DNA of 64,000 nucleotides from Mucilaginibacter terrenus (GCF_003432065.1 NZ_QWDE01000004.1:1-64000); one strand, 5' to 3'; shown: positions 18,305 to 28,156, counted from the stretch's first letter. Translations and numbers: made by a program. Notes: a model not told the origin generated them from the letters alone.

Positions 18305-19371
18305 GTGGTAGATTTAGTGAAATACTTTTGTACAGATGTAACACCGATATGCAGCAGCGCAAACATCTGTAAAGGATGCAGCCATATGTTGCGGAGGGCG
18401 TTCTGGCCCGAGGCGAGCGAAATCATTACACGGCTCATGACAACCAAGGTGAGCATAATAGATACAAGGTTTGGATTTCGGGTAGCAAGAATAATTGCCG
18501 GGCCGCCAATGATCATGAGCAGATATAAGGCAAAGCCAACTATATTGTAATTGAATGCAGCCAGAAAGTTTTTGCTAAAGCCGTTGATAGCTTCGTTGTA
18601 GCTTTTGTACATGCGGCAGCTTATCATACCATTTGCCAGCAACGCCTCGCCATTTAGCTTTGCTGATTTCACCAGCTTCATTATTTCCACGTCCTCTACT
18701 ATCTTGTCCTTAACTAATTGATGCCATTGATATTCTTTATAGGTTTCAGCATCAAACAACATAAACTGACCGCTAGCAGCTGATACAGACGCACTCCTTA
18801 CCAGGAACACCAGTCTTAACGGTAGCAGGTTAAGCAGAATAAAATGCATCAACGGCACTACAATCTTCTCGCCGGTAGTTTGCATCTCCTGGTTGGTAAA
18901 GAGGCTTAAAAGGGTAAGTCCACGAAGGTGCATACGATGTACGGCGCTGTTCAGCAACCCTTTGTATACCTTTTCATCAGCATCTAAAAATAAATAGTAT
19001 TTGCCTTTCGCCTGTTGGGCCAACTGGCAGCAGGCATAATTTTTACCCAACCAACCTTCAGGCAGTGGATTACCCTTTATCACACGGAACTGGCGGTGTT
19101 TAGCGCAAAACGCTTCACATAGCTCATAAGTTTTATCAGTTGAGTTATCGTCGAGTATCACTACTTCATAATAGCTGTAATCTTGCTCAACAATTGACTG
19201 CAGTAATGCAATAATATCTTCTTCCTCATTGCGTGCGGGGATCAGGATAGACACCTTTTCCGTATAGTGTTTGCCAATACGCGGCAGCTTAGGGTTAGAA
19301 ACATAATTGAACAGGGTAACCGTAAACCTCAGTATCAAAAAAATAAATACAATGAGCAGTACTATGATCAC
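18277..19371 (-). CDS. GT2 glycosyltransferase, CrtQ/CruG-like
   Basis: 364 residues. An N-terminal membrane anchor (about 1-22) precedes a GT-A domain: VSILIPARNEEED, VVILDDNSTDKT (D74, D75) and the DxD motif D130-A-D132 in YLFLDADEK. The segment PLPEGWLGKNYACCQLA closely recalls CrtQ, the glycosyltransferase of staphyloxanthin synthesis. Two or three C-terminal membrane helices follow. Between an acyltransferase and cruF, its likely substrate is a hydroxylated carotenoid, by analogy with CruG. The stop lies inside cruF (28-base overlap), and the start directly follows the acyltransferase stop. Confidence 0.8.
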   Translation of the reverse strand: MIIVLLIVFIFLILRFTVTLFNYVSNPKLPRIGKHYTEKVSILIPARNEEEDIIALLQSIVEQDYSYYEVVILDDNSTDKTYELCEAFCAKHRQFRVIKGNPLPEGWLGKNYACCQLAQQAKGKYYLFLDADEKVYKGLLNSAVHRMHLRGLTLLSLFTNQEMQTTGEKIVVPLMHFILLNLLPLRLVFLVRSASVSAASGQFMLFDAETYKEYQWHQLVKDKIVEDVEIMKLVKSAKLNGEALLANGMISCRMYKSYNEAINGFSKNFLAAFNYNIVGFALYLLMIIGGPAIILATRNPNLVSIMLTLVVMSRVMISLASGQNALRNIWLHPLQMFALLHIGVTSVQKYFTKSTTWKGRKIPS

Positions 19372-19998
19372 TTATATCTCTATTTTGGTTTGCTGCTCAT
19401 GACCAGCCTTATACAGTTGCTGGTAATCGTTTTGCAACTTGGTTATATCAAGTCCGGCATATTCCCTAACCGGCGCTTCTAAATAAACGTTCACATTTGG
19501 CTTTTTGTGCCTGAAGTACTGAATAAAAGTTGCCGCAAATATCACCTGGCACCTCTCTCCTGCCTTGTCTATCAGCCTCATCACGCCTTTCTCGAACTTT
19601 ACTTCTTCTACAAAGTTCGAGAACAGCTTTCCCTGCGGGAACATCAGCACCAGTTTACTCGGGTCCTTTAGTAATTCTGCGGCATAATTTAACGAAGCAA
19701 TTACATCTTTGGAGGTTTTGTTTACTGTAAATGCCCCGCCGTACCGCAGCATACTACTTTTACGAGCTGTCTCCTCCAATATCATAACGTGAAACTTCTT
19801 CTTGAACAGTTTCTCATTCAGATAAAATAAAATAAGACCATCCCAAAAGCTAAAGTGGTTACCTATCAATAGCACCGACCTTTCCGGATCTATGAGAACA
19901 TTGTTATAGGTAATTTCATGAAATTCGTTCTTCACCAACCTGTTTACATAGGTCCGGAAGATCCATTTCATAAACAGGTTATTTTTAGGATAAAGCAT
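19372..19998 (-). CDS. PlsC-like acyltransferase (second copy)
   Basis: 208 residues. A lysophospholipid-acyltransferase-type fold with the catalytic NHFSFWDG (H-x4-D), the FTVNKTSKDVI block and the LMFPQGKLFSN substrate motif. It is clearly paralogous to the gene just upstream (20002-20625), with the same motif order and nearly the same length; the two are separated by three bases. It lacks the leading hydrophobic segment common in PlsC. In this locus it may acylate a carotenoid or its sugar, as CrtO does for staphyloxanthin. General phospholipid synthesis is the alternative. Confidence 0.75.
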   Translation of the reverse strand: MLYPKNNLFMKWIFRTYVNRLVKNEFHEITYNNVLIDPERSVLLIGNHFSFWDGLILFYLNEKLFKKKFHVMILEETARKSSMLRYGGAFTVNKTSKDVIASLNYAAELLKDPSKLVLMFPQGKLFSNFVEEVKFEKGVMRLIDKAGERCQVIFAATFIQYFRHKKPNVNVYLEAPVREYAGLDITKLQNDYQQLYKAGHEQQTKIEI

Positions 19999-20001
19999 GC
20001 G

Positions 20002-20625
20002 TTAATGTGCTACATTTATCTGTGCTGCCAACGCCTCGCGGTGAAAGCTGTTTATCTTTTCGGTCAGTTCATCAAAGCTCACCTCCCCGGCAACGCCGCA
20101 ATCAAATAAATGAAAATAAACAGATGGCTTTAAGCTTTCAAAGTAATCGATAAGCGCGCAATTGTATACTATCTGGCAGGGGCCCTTAATATTTTTTATA
20201 AGCCGCTCTATCCCCTTCTCAACTTTAATTCCAGTAGTATGATTAGATATTAGTTCACCTTGCGGAAATACCACTACAAGGTTTTCAGTATTGTTTAGTA
20301 ATCCAGCGGCGTATTGCAACGATTTTATCATCTCACGCGAGCTGCGATTGATGGAAAAGCCACCGAAAAGATTGAACAACATCCGCTTTTGCAAGTGATC
20401 CTCTTGCATCATAATGTACAACTTGCGTTTTAGATGCCAATAGGCAAGATAGTTGCCCCATAGCCCATCCCACCAGCTAAAGTGGTTGCAAAGCAGCAAA
20501 ACAGAGTGGCCCTCTTTTGGTGTAAAAGGCATTACTTCCAGCCGGTTAAAGGCTTTACGCATTCTGTAACGCATGTAGTAAGCGAACCAGTTGCTAAAGA
20601 TAGTTACTCGGCGGGCAGGTATCAT
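20002..20625 (-). CDS. PlsC-like acyltransferase (first copy)
   Basis: 207 residues. Catalytic NHFSWWDG, then FSINRSSREMI and VVFPQGELISN, the motif set of 1-acyl-glycerol-3-phosphate acyltransferases. A tandem duplicate of the following gene. Its start codon overlaps the stop of the alpha/beta hydrolase gene (TAATG), so translation is coupled. The substrate is unknown. The position between a hydrolase and a carotenoid-type glycosyltransferase favours a tailoring role over bulk lipid synthesis, but this is inference. Confidence 0.75.
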   Translation of the reverse strand: MIPARRVTIFSNWFAYYMRYRMRKAFNRLEVMPFTPKEGHSVLLLCNHFSWWDGLWGNYLAYWHLKRKLYIMMQEDHLQKRMLFNLFGGFSINRSSREMIKSLQYAAGLLNNTENLVVVFPQGELISNHTTGIKVEKGIERLIKNIKGPCQIVYNCALIDYFESLKPSVYFHLFDCGVAGEVSFDELTEKINSFHREALAAQINVAH

Positions 20626-21440
20626 TACTGCAAATTTACTAAATACTCATCCAATTCTTTCACTACCAACCAATGCCCAAGCGCGACCTCGTGTACATTG
20701 GCCGTGGGTACGCTTTCAATAAAAGCAGCCGCTGCTGATTTAGGAAATAAGTTATCATCCTTTCCAAAAATCAGCCGGCAGTTTATATTATACCTGCCAA
20801 TTAGTTCAGCAACTTTCCTGGCATTTGGTTTTAGTAAGCGGATGAGATTAAGTGTGTAATAAACATCCTGACGTTTTTGTTCGGTATCTATCTCGTTATA
20901 TGCAATGTTATACAAGCTTTGATCAATGAATCCAACCTTCTTCAACGTCCTTATAACTGAGGGTGCCAGCCACTTGCTTTTAGTAACCGTTCTAAAGAAG
21001 TATCGCCCGTAACGTTTGTGCAATAATATTTCAAATCCTTTGTAAACTGATAAGCCATCGGGTGCCATCAGAATAACATCGTCGATCATATCGCCATATT
21101 CTTCAATCAAAACGAGTACGATATTAGCACCTATGGAGTACCCCATGAGCGAAAAGCGCTGCTTGCCGTATTTAGCAAACCATTCTTCTACATAGCCCCT
21201 CACCATTTCGCGCGGCATGCCTGCGAGTATCTGCTCCTCTGTCCAGCCGGCTAGTTTGCTTTCTCCGTGAAAAAAATGATCGAAACCATAGACGTGGTAC
21301 TTCTGCAAAATGGATCGTTCTAATACATGAAACTGTTTGCCGGTCATCCCATACCCATGAAAAGCCAGCATAGGCTTACTGCCTTTGCCATATTCATGAT
21401 AGTGTGCCTTGCCCAAACCCGGGAGATCCAGAAAACCCAT
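20625..21440 (-). CDS. Alpha/beta hydrolase
   Basis: 271 residues from ATG 21440; an in-frame GTG at 21488 would add 16. The oxyanion region is LAFHGYGMTGKQF, the nucleophile elbow is LMGYSIGANIVL (serine in G-Y-S-I-G), the acid is in LIFGKDDNLFP and the histidine in ALGHWLV. This is a complete catalytic triad of a serine esterase or lipase-like enzyme. It shares a TAATG junction with the first acyltransferase. It could remove or transfer acyl groups in the same pathway; no specific substrate is evident. Confidence 0.8.
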   Translation of the reverse strand: MGFLDLPGLGKAHYHEYGKGSKPMLAFHGYGMTGKQFHVLERSILQKYHVYGFDHFFHGESKLAGWTEEQILAGMPREMVRGYVEEWFAKYGKQRFSLMGYSIGANIVLVLIEEYGDMIDDVILMAPDGLSVYKGFEILLHKRYGRYFFRTVTKSKWLAPSVIRTLKKVGFIDQSLYNIAYNEIDTEQKRQDVYYTLNLIRLLKPNARKVAELIGRYNINCRLIFGKDDNLFPKSAAAAFIESVPTANVHEVALGHWLVVKELDEYLVNLQ

Positions 21441-21526
21441 AGCCGGCAATATTAATGAAAATTGAACTGATTTGTTTTGGAAGAGCACCTAATTAGAATT
21501 TTGCTCCGCTTACTGGTAGTGGCAAA

Positions 21527-22747
21527 CTACAGCTTGTGCTTGCTGGTAATATACTTTATAATGGCTTCTGTTGCGCCAACATTATCCCCCACATACTTCT
21601 TTGCTGTAGCACCAGCTGCTGCGCTTAACTGTTCGTCATCCATCAGTTGCCTTGCGGTCCGAAGCAGTTCTTCCTCATTATTTATAACGAAGCCGGCACC
21701 AAGTTCTACTAAGTCACGGGCTTCTTTAAACTTTTCGAATTTAGGTCCAAATATTACCGGCATTCCAAATGCCGCTGCCTCTAATGTATTATGTATACCC
21801 ACGCCAAACCCGCCTCCGATATAAGCTATCTCGGCGTATTGGTATAAGGCAGACAGCATACCAATGTTATCTATAATAAGCGTGTTTGCAGGCGTTTGCC
21901 TGCTGGTCAGTTGTGAATATCTGACAGTGCTATCTGCAGGTAGCAATCTCATTAATCCGGTGATCTTCTCTTCTGATATTTCATGAGGGGCAATAATGAA
22001 TTTTGACTTTGGCTGGGCTTTAATTAATTCTGCCACCAGCTGCTCATCTGCAGGCCAGGTGCTGCCTGCTATAAATAACTTATTGTTACCTTTAAATAAG
22101 GCTATATCCTGCAACTGCCGTGGCTGCATAGCATTTGCCCAAACCCTATCAAATCTGGTGTCGCCACTAATGGTTACATTAGTTGCTCCGGCATCGTGCA
22201 GTAAATGTTTAGAGGCGATGTCCTGAACAAAAAACCAGGTCACCATTTTTAACATGCGCCTGTGTAAACCGCCATTCCATTTAAAAAAAACCTGCCCGGG
22301 CCTGAAGATACCAGATATCATATACAGCGGCACGTGCGCCTTATGCAATTGATCAAAATAGTGGTACCAGTACTCGTACTTGGTGAATATTGCCATCTGC
22401 GGTTTAATGGTAGTTATAAAGCCTGCGGCATTTTTCGCAGTATCTAAGGGCAAATAATATACTGCATCAGCCAGCGGTGTGTTTTTCCTGATCTCATATC
22501 CCGAAGGAGAAAAAAAAGTAACTACTAACGGCTTGCCCGTATACATCTCGCGCATTCTTTCAAGTACCGGCCTGCCCTGTTCAAACTCTCCTAATGAGGC
22601 AAAATGAAACCAGATGCTGGACGGTAGAGGTTGTACAATTTGTCCTCTGCGCCCTTTTATCCACAAAGCTGCTTTTTTATTAAACAAGGCGGCAATGCTT
22701 ATCAGCAGGTAATATATCCGTATGCCAATGTTATATATAAACAGCAT
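21527..22747 (-). CDS. waaA: Kdo transferase WaaA
   Basis: 406 residues from ATG 22747. A GT30 enzyme that adds 3-deoxy-D-manno-octulosonate to lipid A at the inner membrane. N-terminal membrane anchor (about 1-22); glycosyltransferase blocks WFHFASLGEFEQGRPV and FGPKFEKFKEARDL; IGGGFGVGIHNTLEAAAFG is the C-terminal sugar-nucleotide site. An in-frame upstream start at 22807 lies ahead of a TATTTTTG promoter box at 22782-22789 and is less likely. It is the first gene of the leftward locus that runs into the carotenoid genes. Confidence 0.92.
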   Translation of the reverse strand: MLFIYNIGIRIYYLLISIAALFNKKAALWIKGRRGQIVQPLPSSIWFHFASLGEFEQGRPVLERMREMYTGKPLVVTFFSPSGYEIRKNTPLADAVYYLPLDTAKNAAGFITTIKPQMAIFTKYEYWYHYFDQLHKAHVPLYMISGIFRPGQVFFKWNGGLHRRMLKMVTWFFVQDIASKHLLHDAGATNVTISGDTRFDRVWANAMQPRQLQDIALFKGNNKLFIAGSTWPADEQLVAELIKAQPKSKFIIAPHEISEEKITGLMRLLPADSTVRYSQLTSRQTPANTLIIDNIGMLSALYQYAEIAYIGGGFGVGIHNTLEAAAFGMPVIFGPKFEKFKEARDLVELGAGFVINNEEELLRTARQLMDDEQLSAAAGATAKKYVGDNVGATEAIIKYITSKHKL

Positions 22748-22781
22748 TTTATAAATTGTAATTATTATCTTCGTGCGAAAG

Positions 22782-22789
22782 CAAAAATA
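22782..22789 (-). promoter_or_regulatory. waaA promoter (-7 element)
   Basis: Minus-strand TATTTTTG, 34 bases before the waaA ATG at 22747. It may drive the whole leftward locus down to cruF. Confidence 0.5.
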
Positions 22790-22880
22790 GTATATTGACA
22801 ACAACAATAGCTTTTTAGTATCAACGCTTAAATAAATACCACCTGAACTTTGTTCTACGGCATAAAATCAACAATCAAAT

Positions 22881-23873
22881 ATGGCAAATCGTAAACGCAT
22901 TTTAATTACCGGTGCAGCCGGCTTTCTGGGGTCGCATTTGTGTGACAGGTTTATAAGTGAAGATTATCACGTTATTGCAATGGATAATTTAATTACCGGC
23001 GACCTGCGCAACATTGAGCACCTTTTTAAACTGGAAAATTTTGAGTTTTACAATCATGATGTATCTAAGTTTGTGCACGTACCGGGCGAGTTACACTACA
23101 TTCTTCACTTTGCGTCTCCGGCAAGCCCTATTGATTATCTTAAAATCCCGATACAAACCCTTAAAGTTGGTTCTTTAGGTACGCATAACTTACTTGGCCT
23201 TGCCCGTGCTAAAAAAGCCAGAATGCTTATTGCTTCTACCTCTGAAATTTATGGCGATCCGAATGTTAACCCACAACCCGAGGAATATTGGGGTAACGTT
23301 AACGCAGTAGGCCCACGTGGTGTGTACGATGAAGCCAAACGTTTCCAGGAGTCTATTACCATGGCTTACCATACCTTCCATGGCTTAGAAACCCGCATTG
23401 TGCGTATATTTAATACATACGGCCCGCGTATGCGCCTAAACGACGGACGTGTGCTACCTGCTTTCATAGGCCAGGCCATCCGTGGTGAAGACCTTACCGT
23501 TTTTGGCGATGGTTCACAAACAAGATCATTTTGCTATGTAAGCGACCTGATAGAAGGCATCTATCGTTTGCTGTTTAGCGACTATGCATACCCTGTAAAC
23601 ATTGGTAATCCAAGCGAAATAACAATAAAAGAATTTGGTGAAGAAATAATAAAACTCACCGGCACCAAACAAAAAATGGTGTATAAGGATTTACCTTTAG
23701 ACGACCCTAAGCAACGTCGCCCGGATATTACTAAAGCGCGTTCTATATTGGGATGGGAACCAAAGGTGTCCCGTGAAGAAGGTTTAAAGATCACTTATGA
23801 ATACTTTAAATCGTTACCTCAGGAAGCCATTGATAAAATTGAACACAAAGATTTTACAACTTACAACAAGTAG
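22881..23873 (+). CDS. UDP-glucuronate decarboxylase-like epimerase
   Basis: 330 residues. A short-chain NAD(P)-dependent epimerase/dehydratase: [10 protein letters not shown] at the N-terminus, catalytic Y149 and K153 (YDEAK). Segments such as [30 protein letters not shown] and [17 protein letters not shown] are characteristic of UXS, which makes UDP-xylose from UDP-glucuronate. It heads a rightward run of nucleotide-sugar genes and lies back to back with waaA. Another activated-sugar substrate is possible. Confidence 0.85.
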   Translation: MANRKRILITGAAGFLGSHLCDRFISEDYHVIAMDNLITGDLRNIEHLFKLENFEFYNHDVSKFVHVPGELHYILHFASPASPIDYLKIPIQTLKVGSLGTHNLLGLARAKKARMLIASTSEIYGDPNVNPQPEEYWGNVNAVGPRGVYDEAKRFQESITMAYHTFHGLETRIVRIFNTYGPRMRLNDGRVLPAFIGQAIRGEDLTVFGDGSQTRSFCYVSDLIEGIYRLLFSDYAYPVNIGNPSEITIKEFGEEIIKLTGTKQKMVYKDLPLDDPKQRRPDITKARSILGWEPKVSREEGLKITYEYFKSLPQEAIDKIEHKDFTTYNK

Positions 23874-23906
23874 TTGGTTTGCTCGGGCAAATCAACCTGA
23901 TTTAAT

Positions 23907-24926
23907 ATGAAGATTTTAGTAACAGGCGGGCTAGGCTACATCGGCTCGCATACAGTGGTTGAATTGGTTGGGGCAGGTTACGAACCGGTTATTGTTGATA
24001 ACCTTTCTAATTCCAACATCAAAATTTTAGATCAGCTAGCCAAAATAATCGGGTACAAACCCGCATTTTATGAGCTTGACCTGTGCGACGAAAGGGCTGT
24101 TCTGGATTTCGCGGCATCTGAACCTGAAATTGGCGGTGTAATACATTTTGCTGCTTATAAGGCAGTTGGCGAATCGGTAAAAGAGCCGTTAAAGTATTAT
24201 CGCAATAACTTCTATTCGCTTATTAACCTGCTTAACGCATACAAAGGCAAAGCGCTGAACTTTGTTTTTTCGTCCAGCTGCACTGTATACGGTCAACCAG
24301 ATGTATTGCCTGTTACCGAAGATGCTCCTGTTAAGGCTGCGCAATCTCCATATGGTAACACCAAGCAAATTGCCGAAGAGATACTTAACGATGTAATTGC
24401 TGCCGGCAGTAATTACAAGATCATATCTTTACGCTACTTTAATCCCGTTGGCGCACATCAATCGGCGTTAATAGGCGAGTTGCCTTTAGGCGTTCCGCAA
24501 AACCTGGTACCATTTATCACTCAAACGGCGATAGGTAAACGGGACAAACTAACAGTATTTGGCAACACCTACAATACGCCTGACGGAAGTAACGTTCGCG
24601 ACTATATCCACGTAGTAGATTTAGGTAAAGCTCACGTAGCGGCGCTTAAACTGGCAGAACAAGACTCCTTTAAGGGCTTTGATGTATTTAATTTAGGTAC
24701 CGGCAAAGGATCTTCTGTATTGGAGGTGGTAAAGGCATTTGAAAACGTTACTGGTGTAAAACTTAATTACGAGATTGGCCCACCACGTGCCGGAGACGTA
24801 GAACAGGTTTGGGGTGATGTTACAAAATCTGCCAACGAGCTACACTGGAAAACAGAACTGGGGATTGAAGAAATGATGTCTTCTGCCTGGGCCTGGGAAA
24901 AGTATTTGGCTGAAAATCCGTTATAA
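23907..24926 (+). CDS. galE: UDP-glucose 4-epimerase
   Basis: 339 residues. Interconverts UDP-glucose and UDP-galactose. N-terminal GGLGYIGSHT binds NAD; catalytic Y149 and K153 (YGNTK) follow SSSCTVYG; the GalE marker LRYFNPVGAH is present. The length is standard. It lies 33 bases after the UXS gene and probably shares its transcript. A long hairpin follows it. Confidence 0.94.
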   Translation: MKILVTGGLGYIGSHTVVELVGAGYEPVIVDNLSNSNIKILDQLAKIIGYKPAFYELDLCDERAVLDFAASEPEIGGVIHFAAYKAVGESVKEPLKYYRNNFYSLINLLNAYKGKALNFVFSSSCTVYGQPDVLPVTEDAPVKAAQSPYGNTKQIAEEILNDVIAAGSNYKIISLRYFNPVGAHQSALIGELPLGVPQNLVPFITQTAIGKRDKLTVFGNTYNTPDGSNVRDYIHVVDLGKAHVAALKLAEQDSFKGFDVFNLGTGKGSSVLEVVKAFENVTGVKLNYEIGPPRAGDVEQVWGDVTKSANELHWKTELGIEEMMSSAWAWEKYLAENPL

Positions 24927-24940
24927 TACCGATATTTGCG

Positions 24941-24979
24941 AAGCCTTGTAATACGCCTTTGCGGTGTGTTACAAGGCTT
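24941..24979 (+). terminator. Hairpin after galE
   Basis: A 17-pair stem with two G-U wobbles (24941-24957 with 24963-24979) and a five-base loop. Only a short T-run follows, so read-through into rfbB is plausible. An in-frame TTG at 24936 for rfbB would lie just before this hairpin, which supports the ATG at 25002. Confidence 0.6.
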
Positions 24980-25001
24980 TGACTTGAAACAATCTTTCCG
25001 A

Positions 25002-26054
25002 ATGAAAAAAATTATTATTACAGGTGGCGCGGGGTTTATTGGTTCGCATGTAGTGCGCAGATTTGTAAAAACCTATCCTCAATATCAGATCATTAACCTG
25101 GATAAACTTACCTACGCCGGTAACCTTGCTAACCTAAGAGATATCGAGAACGAACCTAACTATCGCTTTATTAAGGGTGATATTGTAGACCTTGCTTATA
25201 TAAACAACCTGTTCGAAACGGAGCAGCCAGATGCGGTAATACACCTTGCGGCAGAATCCCACGTAGATCGTTCCATATCTAACCCGTTGGAATTTGTGAT
25301 GACCAACGTGGTGGGCACCGTTAACTTGCTGAACGCCGCAAAACACATCTGGAAAGGCAATTACGCCGACAAACGGTTTTATCATGTATCGACAGACGAA
25401 GTATATGGCACGCTTGGCGAAACGGATATGTTTACGGAGACAACGGCTTACGACCCGCATTCACCATATTCTGCATCAAAGGCAAGTTCAGATCATTTTG
25501 TAAGAGCATACCATGATACTTACGGCATTGATGTTGTAATATCCAACTGTTCTAATAATTATGGATCTTTTCACTTTCCTGAAAAATTAATACCATTGGC
25601 TATCCATAATATAAAACAGCAGAAGGCTGTTCCGGTTTATGGTAAGGGCGAGAACGTGCGCGACTGGCTTTGGGTAGAAGACCATGCCCGCGCAATTGAT
25701 GTTATCTTCCATAGCGCCGCATCGGGTACTACTTACAATATTGGCGGACACAATGAGTGGAAGAACATAGATCTGATACAGCTGCTTTGCCGTATATTGG
25801 ACAAGAAGCTGGGCAGAGCTGAAGGAGAGTCGGCAAAGCTGATCACCTACGTAACAGACAGAGCAGGACATGACCTTCGTTATGCAATTGATGCTACCAA
25901 GCTTAAGAATGAGCTGGGCTGGACACCGTCAATTACTTTTGAGGAAGGGCTCGAAAAAACGGTAGACTGGTACCTGGCAAACGACGAATGGTTAAACGAC
26001 GTTACATCTGGACATTACCAGGACTACTATAGCGAACAATATAACAACCGGTAA
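25002..26054 (+). CDS. rfbB: dTDP-glucose 4,6-dehydratase
   Basis: 350 residues from ATG 25002. It catalyses the first committed step toward dTDP-rhamnose and other deoxysugars. The NAD site is GGAGFIGSHVV; catalytic residues lie in STDEVYGTLGE and the YSASK box; HLAAESHVDRSI and WLWVEDHARAI are RfbB markers. The length is typical. The usual partners rfbA, rfbC and rfbD are not in this window. It is followed after three bases by the CpsB-like phosphatase. Confidence 0.94.
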   Translation: MKKIIITGGAGFIGSHVVRRFVKTYPQYQIINLDKLTYAGNLANLRDIENEPNYRFIKGDIVDLAYINNLFETEQPDAVIHLAAESHVDRSISNPLEFVMTNVVGTVNLLNAAKHIWKGNYADKRFYHVSTDEVYGTLGETDMFTETTAYDPHSPYSASKASSDHFVRAYHDTYGIDVVISNCSNNYGSFHFPEKLIPLAIHNIKQQKAVPVYGKGENVRDWLWVEDHARAIDVIFHSAASGTTYNIGGHNEWKNIDLIQLLCRILDKKLGRAEGESAKLITYVTDRAGHDLRYAIDATKLKNELGWTPSITFEEGLEKTVDWYLANDEWLNDVTSGHYQDYYSEQYNNR

Positions 26055-26057
26055 ATA

Positions 26058-26807
26058 ATGTTTGGACTGTTTAAGAAAAAGGAAGTTAAAAAAGTTAGAA
26101 CGCTTGATTACGGGCCTATTATTGTAGACATGCATTCGCATGTACTGCCCGGAATTGATGATGGTGCGCAAACTCCTGAGGAGTCTATAGTTCTTATCAA
26201 AAAAATGATGGAGCTTGGCATTAAAAAGATTATTGCGACACCTCACGTAATGGTAGATTATTACCGTAACGACAGCACTACCATATCTAATGCACTTTCT
26301 GTTCTTAAAGAAGAGCTGGTAAAGCAGAACATAGACATTGAAGTAGAAGCCGCAGCTGAACATTATTTTGACGAAGTATTTGAGAAAAGGATTGACGAAC
26401 GTACCCTAATGACGATGGGTGGCGATCAGAAATTCGTCTTATTTGAGCTTTCCTTTATAAACGAACCACCAAACGTTATCCAGATGATCCAAAAAATGCG
26501 CGACGCGGGCTATAAACCTATACTCGCGCACCCGGAACGATATGGTTATATGGATATTGACCGATTAAGAATGATACGTAGCTGGGGATGTAACCTTCAA
26601 CTGAATACGATTTCACTAACTGGTTATTACGGCAAGCCTACCAAGAAAATGGCCGAAGACCTGGTAGATGAGCAGATGGTTGACTTTATATCAAGCGACA
26701 TGCACCATCCACGTCACGCCGCCGCGTTTGAAGATGCTTTAATTACCGACTACGTAGAAAAACTATTGAACGATTATCCGCTGAAAAATAAGATGCTGCT
26801 GCAATAA
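26058..26807 (+). CDS. CpsB/YwqE-type PHP tyrosine phosphatase
   Basis: 249 residues. A metal-dependent PHP-fold phosphatase: DMHSHVLPGIDDGAQTPEES at the N-terminus, ATPHVM, LAHPERY and SSDMHHPRH supply the histidine and aspartate ligands. CpsB and YwqE remove phosphate from tyrosine kinases that control polysaccharide export. Coupling to rfbB fits a role in exopolysaccharide. No Wzc-type kinase is in the window. It converges on the ABC permease gene, with six bases between. Confidence 0.87.
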   Translation: MFGLFKKKEVKKVRTLDYGPIIVDMHSHVLPGIDDGAQTPEESIVLIKKMMELGIKKIIATPHVMVDYYRNDSTTISNALSVLKEELVKQNIDIEVEAAAEHYFDEVFEKRIDERTLMTMGGDQKFVLFELSFINEPPNVIQMIQKMRDAGYKPILAHPERYGYMDIDRLRMIRSWGCNLQLNTISLTGYYGKPTKKMAEDLVDEQMVDFISSDMHHPRHAAAFEDALITDYVEKLLNDYPLKNKMLLQ

Positions 26808-26813
26808 ACACCG

Positions 26814-28052
26814 TTACTCGTAACGCAAAGCTTCTACCGGATCAAGCCTGGCTGCTTTCTTAGCCGGGTAAAACCCTGATGACAGCCCAATAAAGGTACA
26901 CAGCATTATAGCAAAGAATAACCACATCCACGGCACTACAAACGTACCACTGATTTGCACGGCTATTAAGTTCCCAACAGCCATACCTAATATTATTCCA
27001 CCCAAACCACCAATAAGGCAGATTACTATAGCTTCTATTAAAAACTGCTTGCGTATAACTGCAGGCGTTGCGCCTATTGATTTGCGCAGGCCTATCTCGC
27101 GTGTTCGTTCCGTAACAGATACCAGCATAATGTTCATCAGGCCTATTGCTGCGCCAAGCAAGGTTATAAAACCTATTGCAAAGCCTGCTACTGTAACACC
27201 ATTTAAGTTATTGGTAAGCTCCTGCTGAATAGAGTCGCTGCGGAAAATTTCAAAGTTATCATCCTCGCTAATGCGTAACCCGCGAATGTTCCTGAAGTAA
27301 GATGTTGCCTCACCAACAGTAGCATCAAGGGCGGTAGGATCGCTTATGGCAACGGTTATCTGAAATGAAGGTTTTGAGGTAGCAGCTATCTGACGGGCCT
27401 TTACCACCGGTATAATGCAAAACTTATCTCCACCAAAACTATTGCTGCCTTTAGGCGCAAACACGCCTATTATCCTGAACTTGCTGGAGCCAAGCAAAAT
27501 TGACTTGTTTAGTGGGTCCTCATTCTTAAATAACTTTAACCTTATCTCGTCGCCGATTATAACTACGTTAGCACCATGCTCCAACTCTGATGCAGAGAAG
27601 TTGCGACCGGAAGCCATCTTGTGCCCGGTTGTTAACAGGTAGTTCTCATTTGAGCCCGTTACAGAGATATTGGGATTGGTCTTGATGCTATTATATTTCG
27701 CTACCGCCGTACCAGTTACACTCAGGTCTATACGCACCTTTGCCGGCAGCTTAAAGCCTTTTTCAAAACGGGCTGCCTGCTCGTAAGTAATTACCGGGTA
27801 CATCTTTCGGTGACCGCCCATACCAAAGCTAATACCCGATCCACGATTCTGGATGGTAAAAGAGTTTGCACCCAAGCCTGCGAAAGCGTCGTTAGTGAAC
27901 TGTTTGATTCCTTCTATAGCTGTTAGAATACCTACAAGGGCCATTATACCTATAGCAATAATCAACGCTGTAAGCGAGGTACGCAACCGGTTTCCACTTA
28001 TAGATTGCAATGCAATAGATATATTTTCTCGTAGGGTAGTTTTTACCGCCAT
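26814..28052 (-). CDS. MacB-like ABC transporter permease
   Basis: 412 residues. A membrane helix near 22-45 precedes a periplasmic MacB-type domain (about 50-270). Three C-terminal helices follow in the FtsX domain, including the [16 protein letters not shown] loop and the C-terminal [17 protein letters not shown]. Such subunits work with an ATPase in mechanotransmission or lipoprotein export. No ATPase partner is adjacent, so it must be encoded elsewhere. Confidence 0.88.
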   Translation of the reverse strand: MAVKTTLRENISIALQSISGNRLRTSLTALIIAIGIMALVGILTAIEGIKQFTNDAFAGLGANSFTIQNRGSGISFGMGGHRKMYPVITYEQAARFEKGFKLPAKVRIDLSVTGTAVAKYNSIKTNPNISVTGSNENYLLTTGHKMASGRNFSASELEHGANVVIIGDEIRLKLFKNEDPLNKSILLGSSKFRIIGVFAPKGSNSFGGDKFCIIPVVKARQIAATSKPSFQITVAISDPTALDATVGEATSYFRNIRGLRISEDDNFEIFRSDSIQQELTNNLNGVTVAGFAIGFITLLGAAIGLMNIMLVSVTERTREIGLRKSIGATPAVIRKQFLIEAIVICLIGGLGGIILGMAVGNLIAVQISGTFVVPWMWLFFAIMLCTFIGLSSGFYPAKKAARLDPVEALRYE

Positions 28053-28156
28053 GCTGTAAATTTCAAAAACTTAGCCGTTTGACTGCATCATGATACGCTT
28101 TGTTACAATCAGACTAAATTAAATGCTTTGGCAGCGTTAGGCACATATCAATTAAA

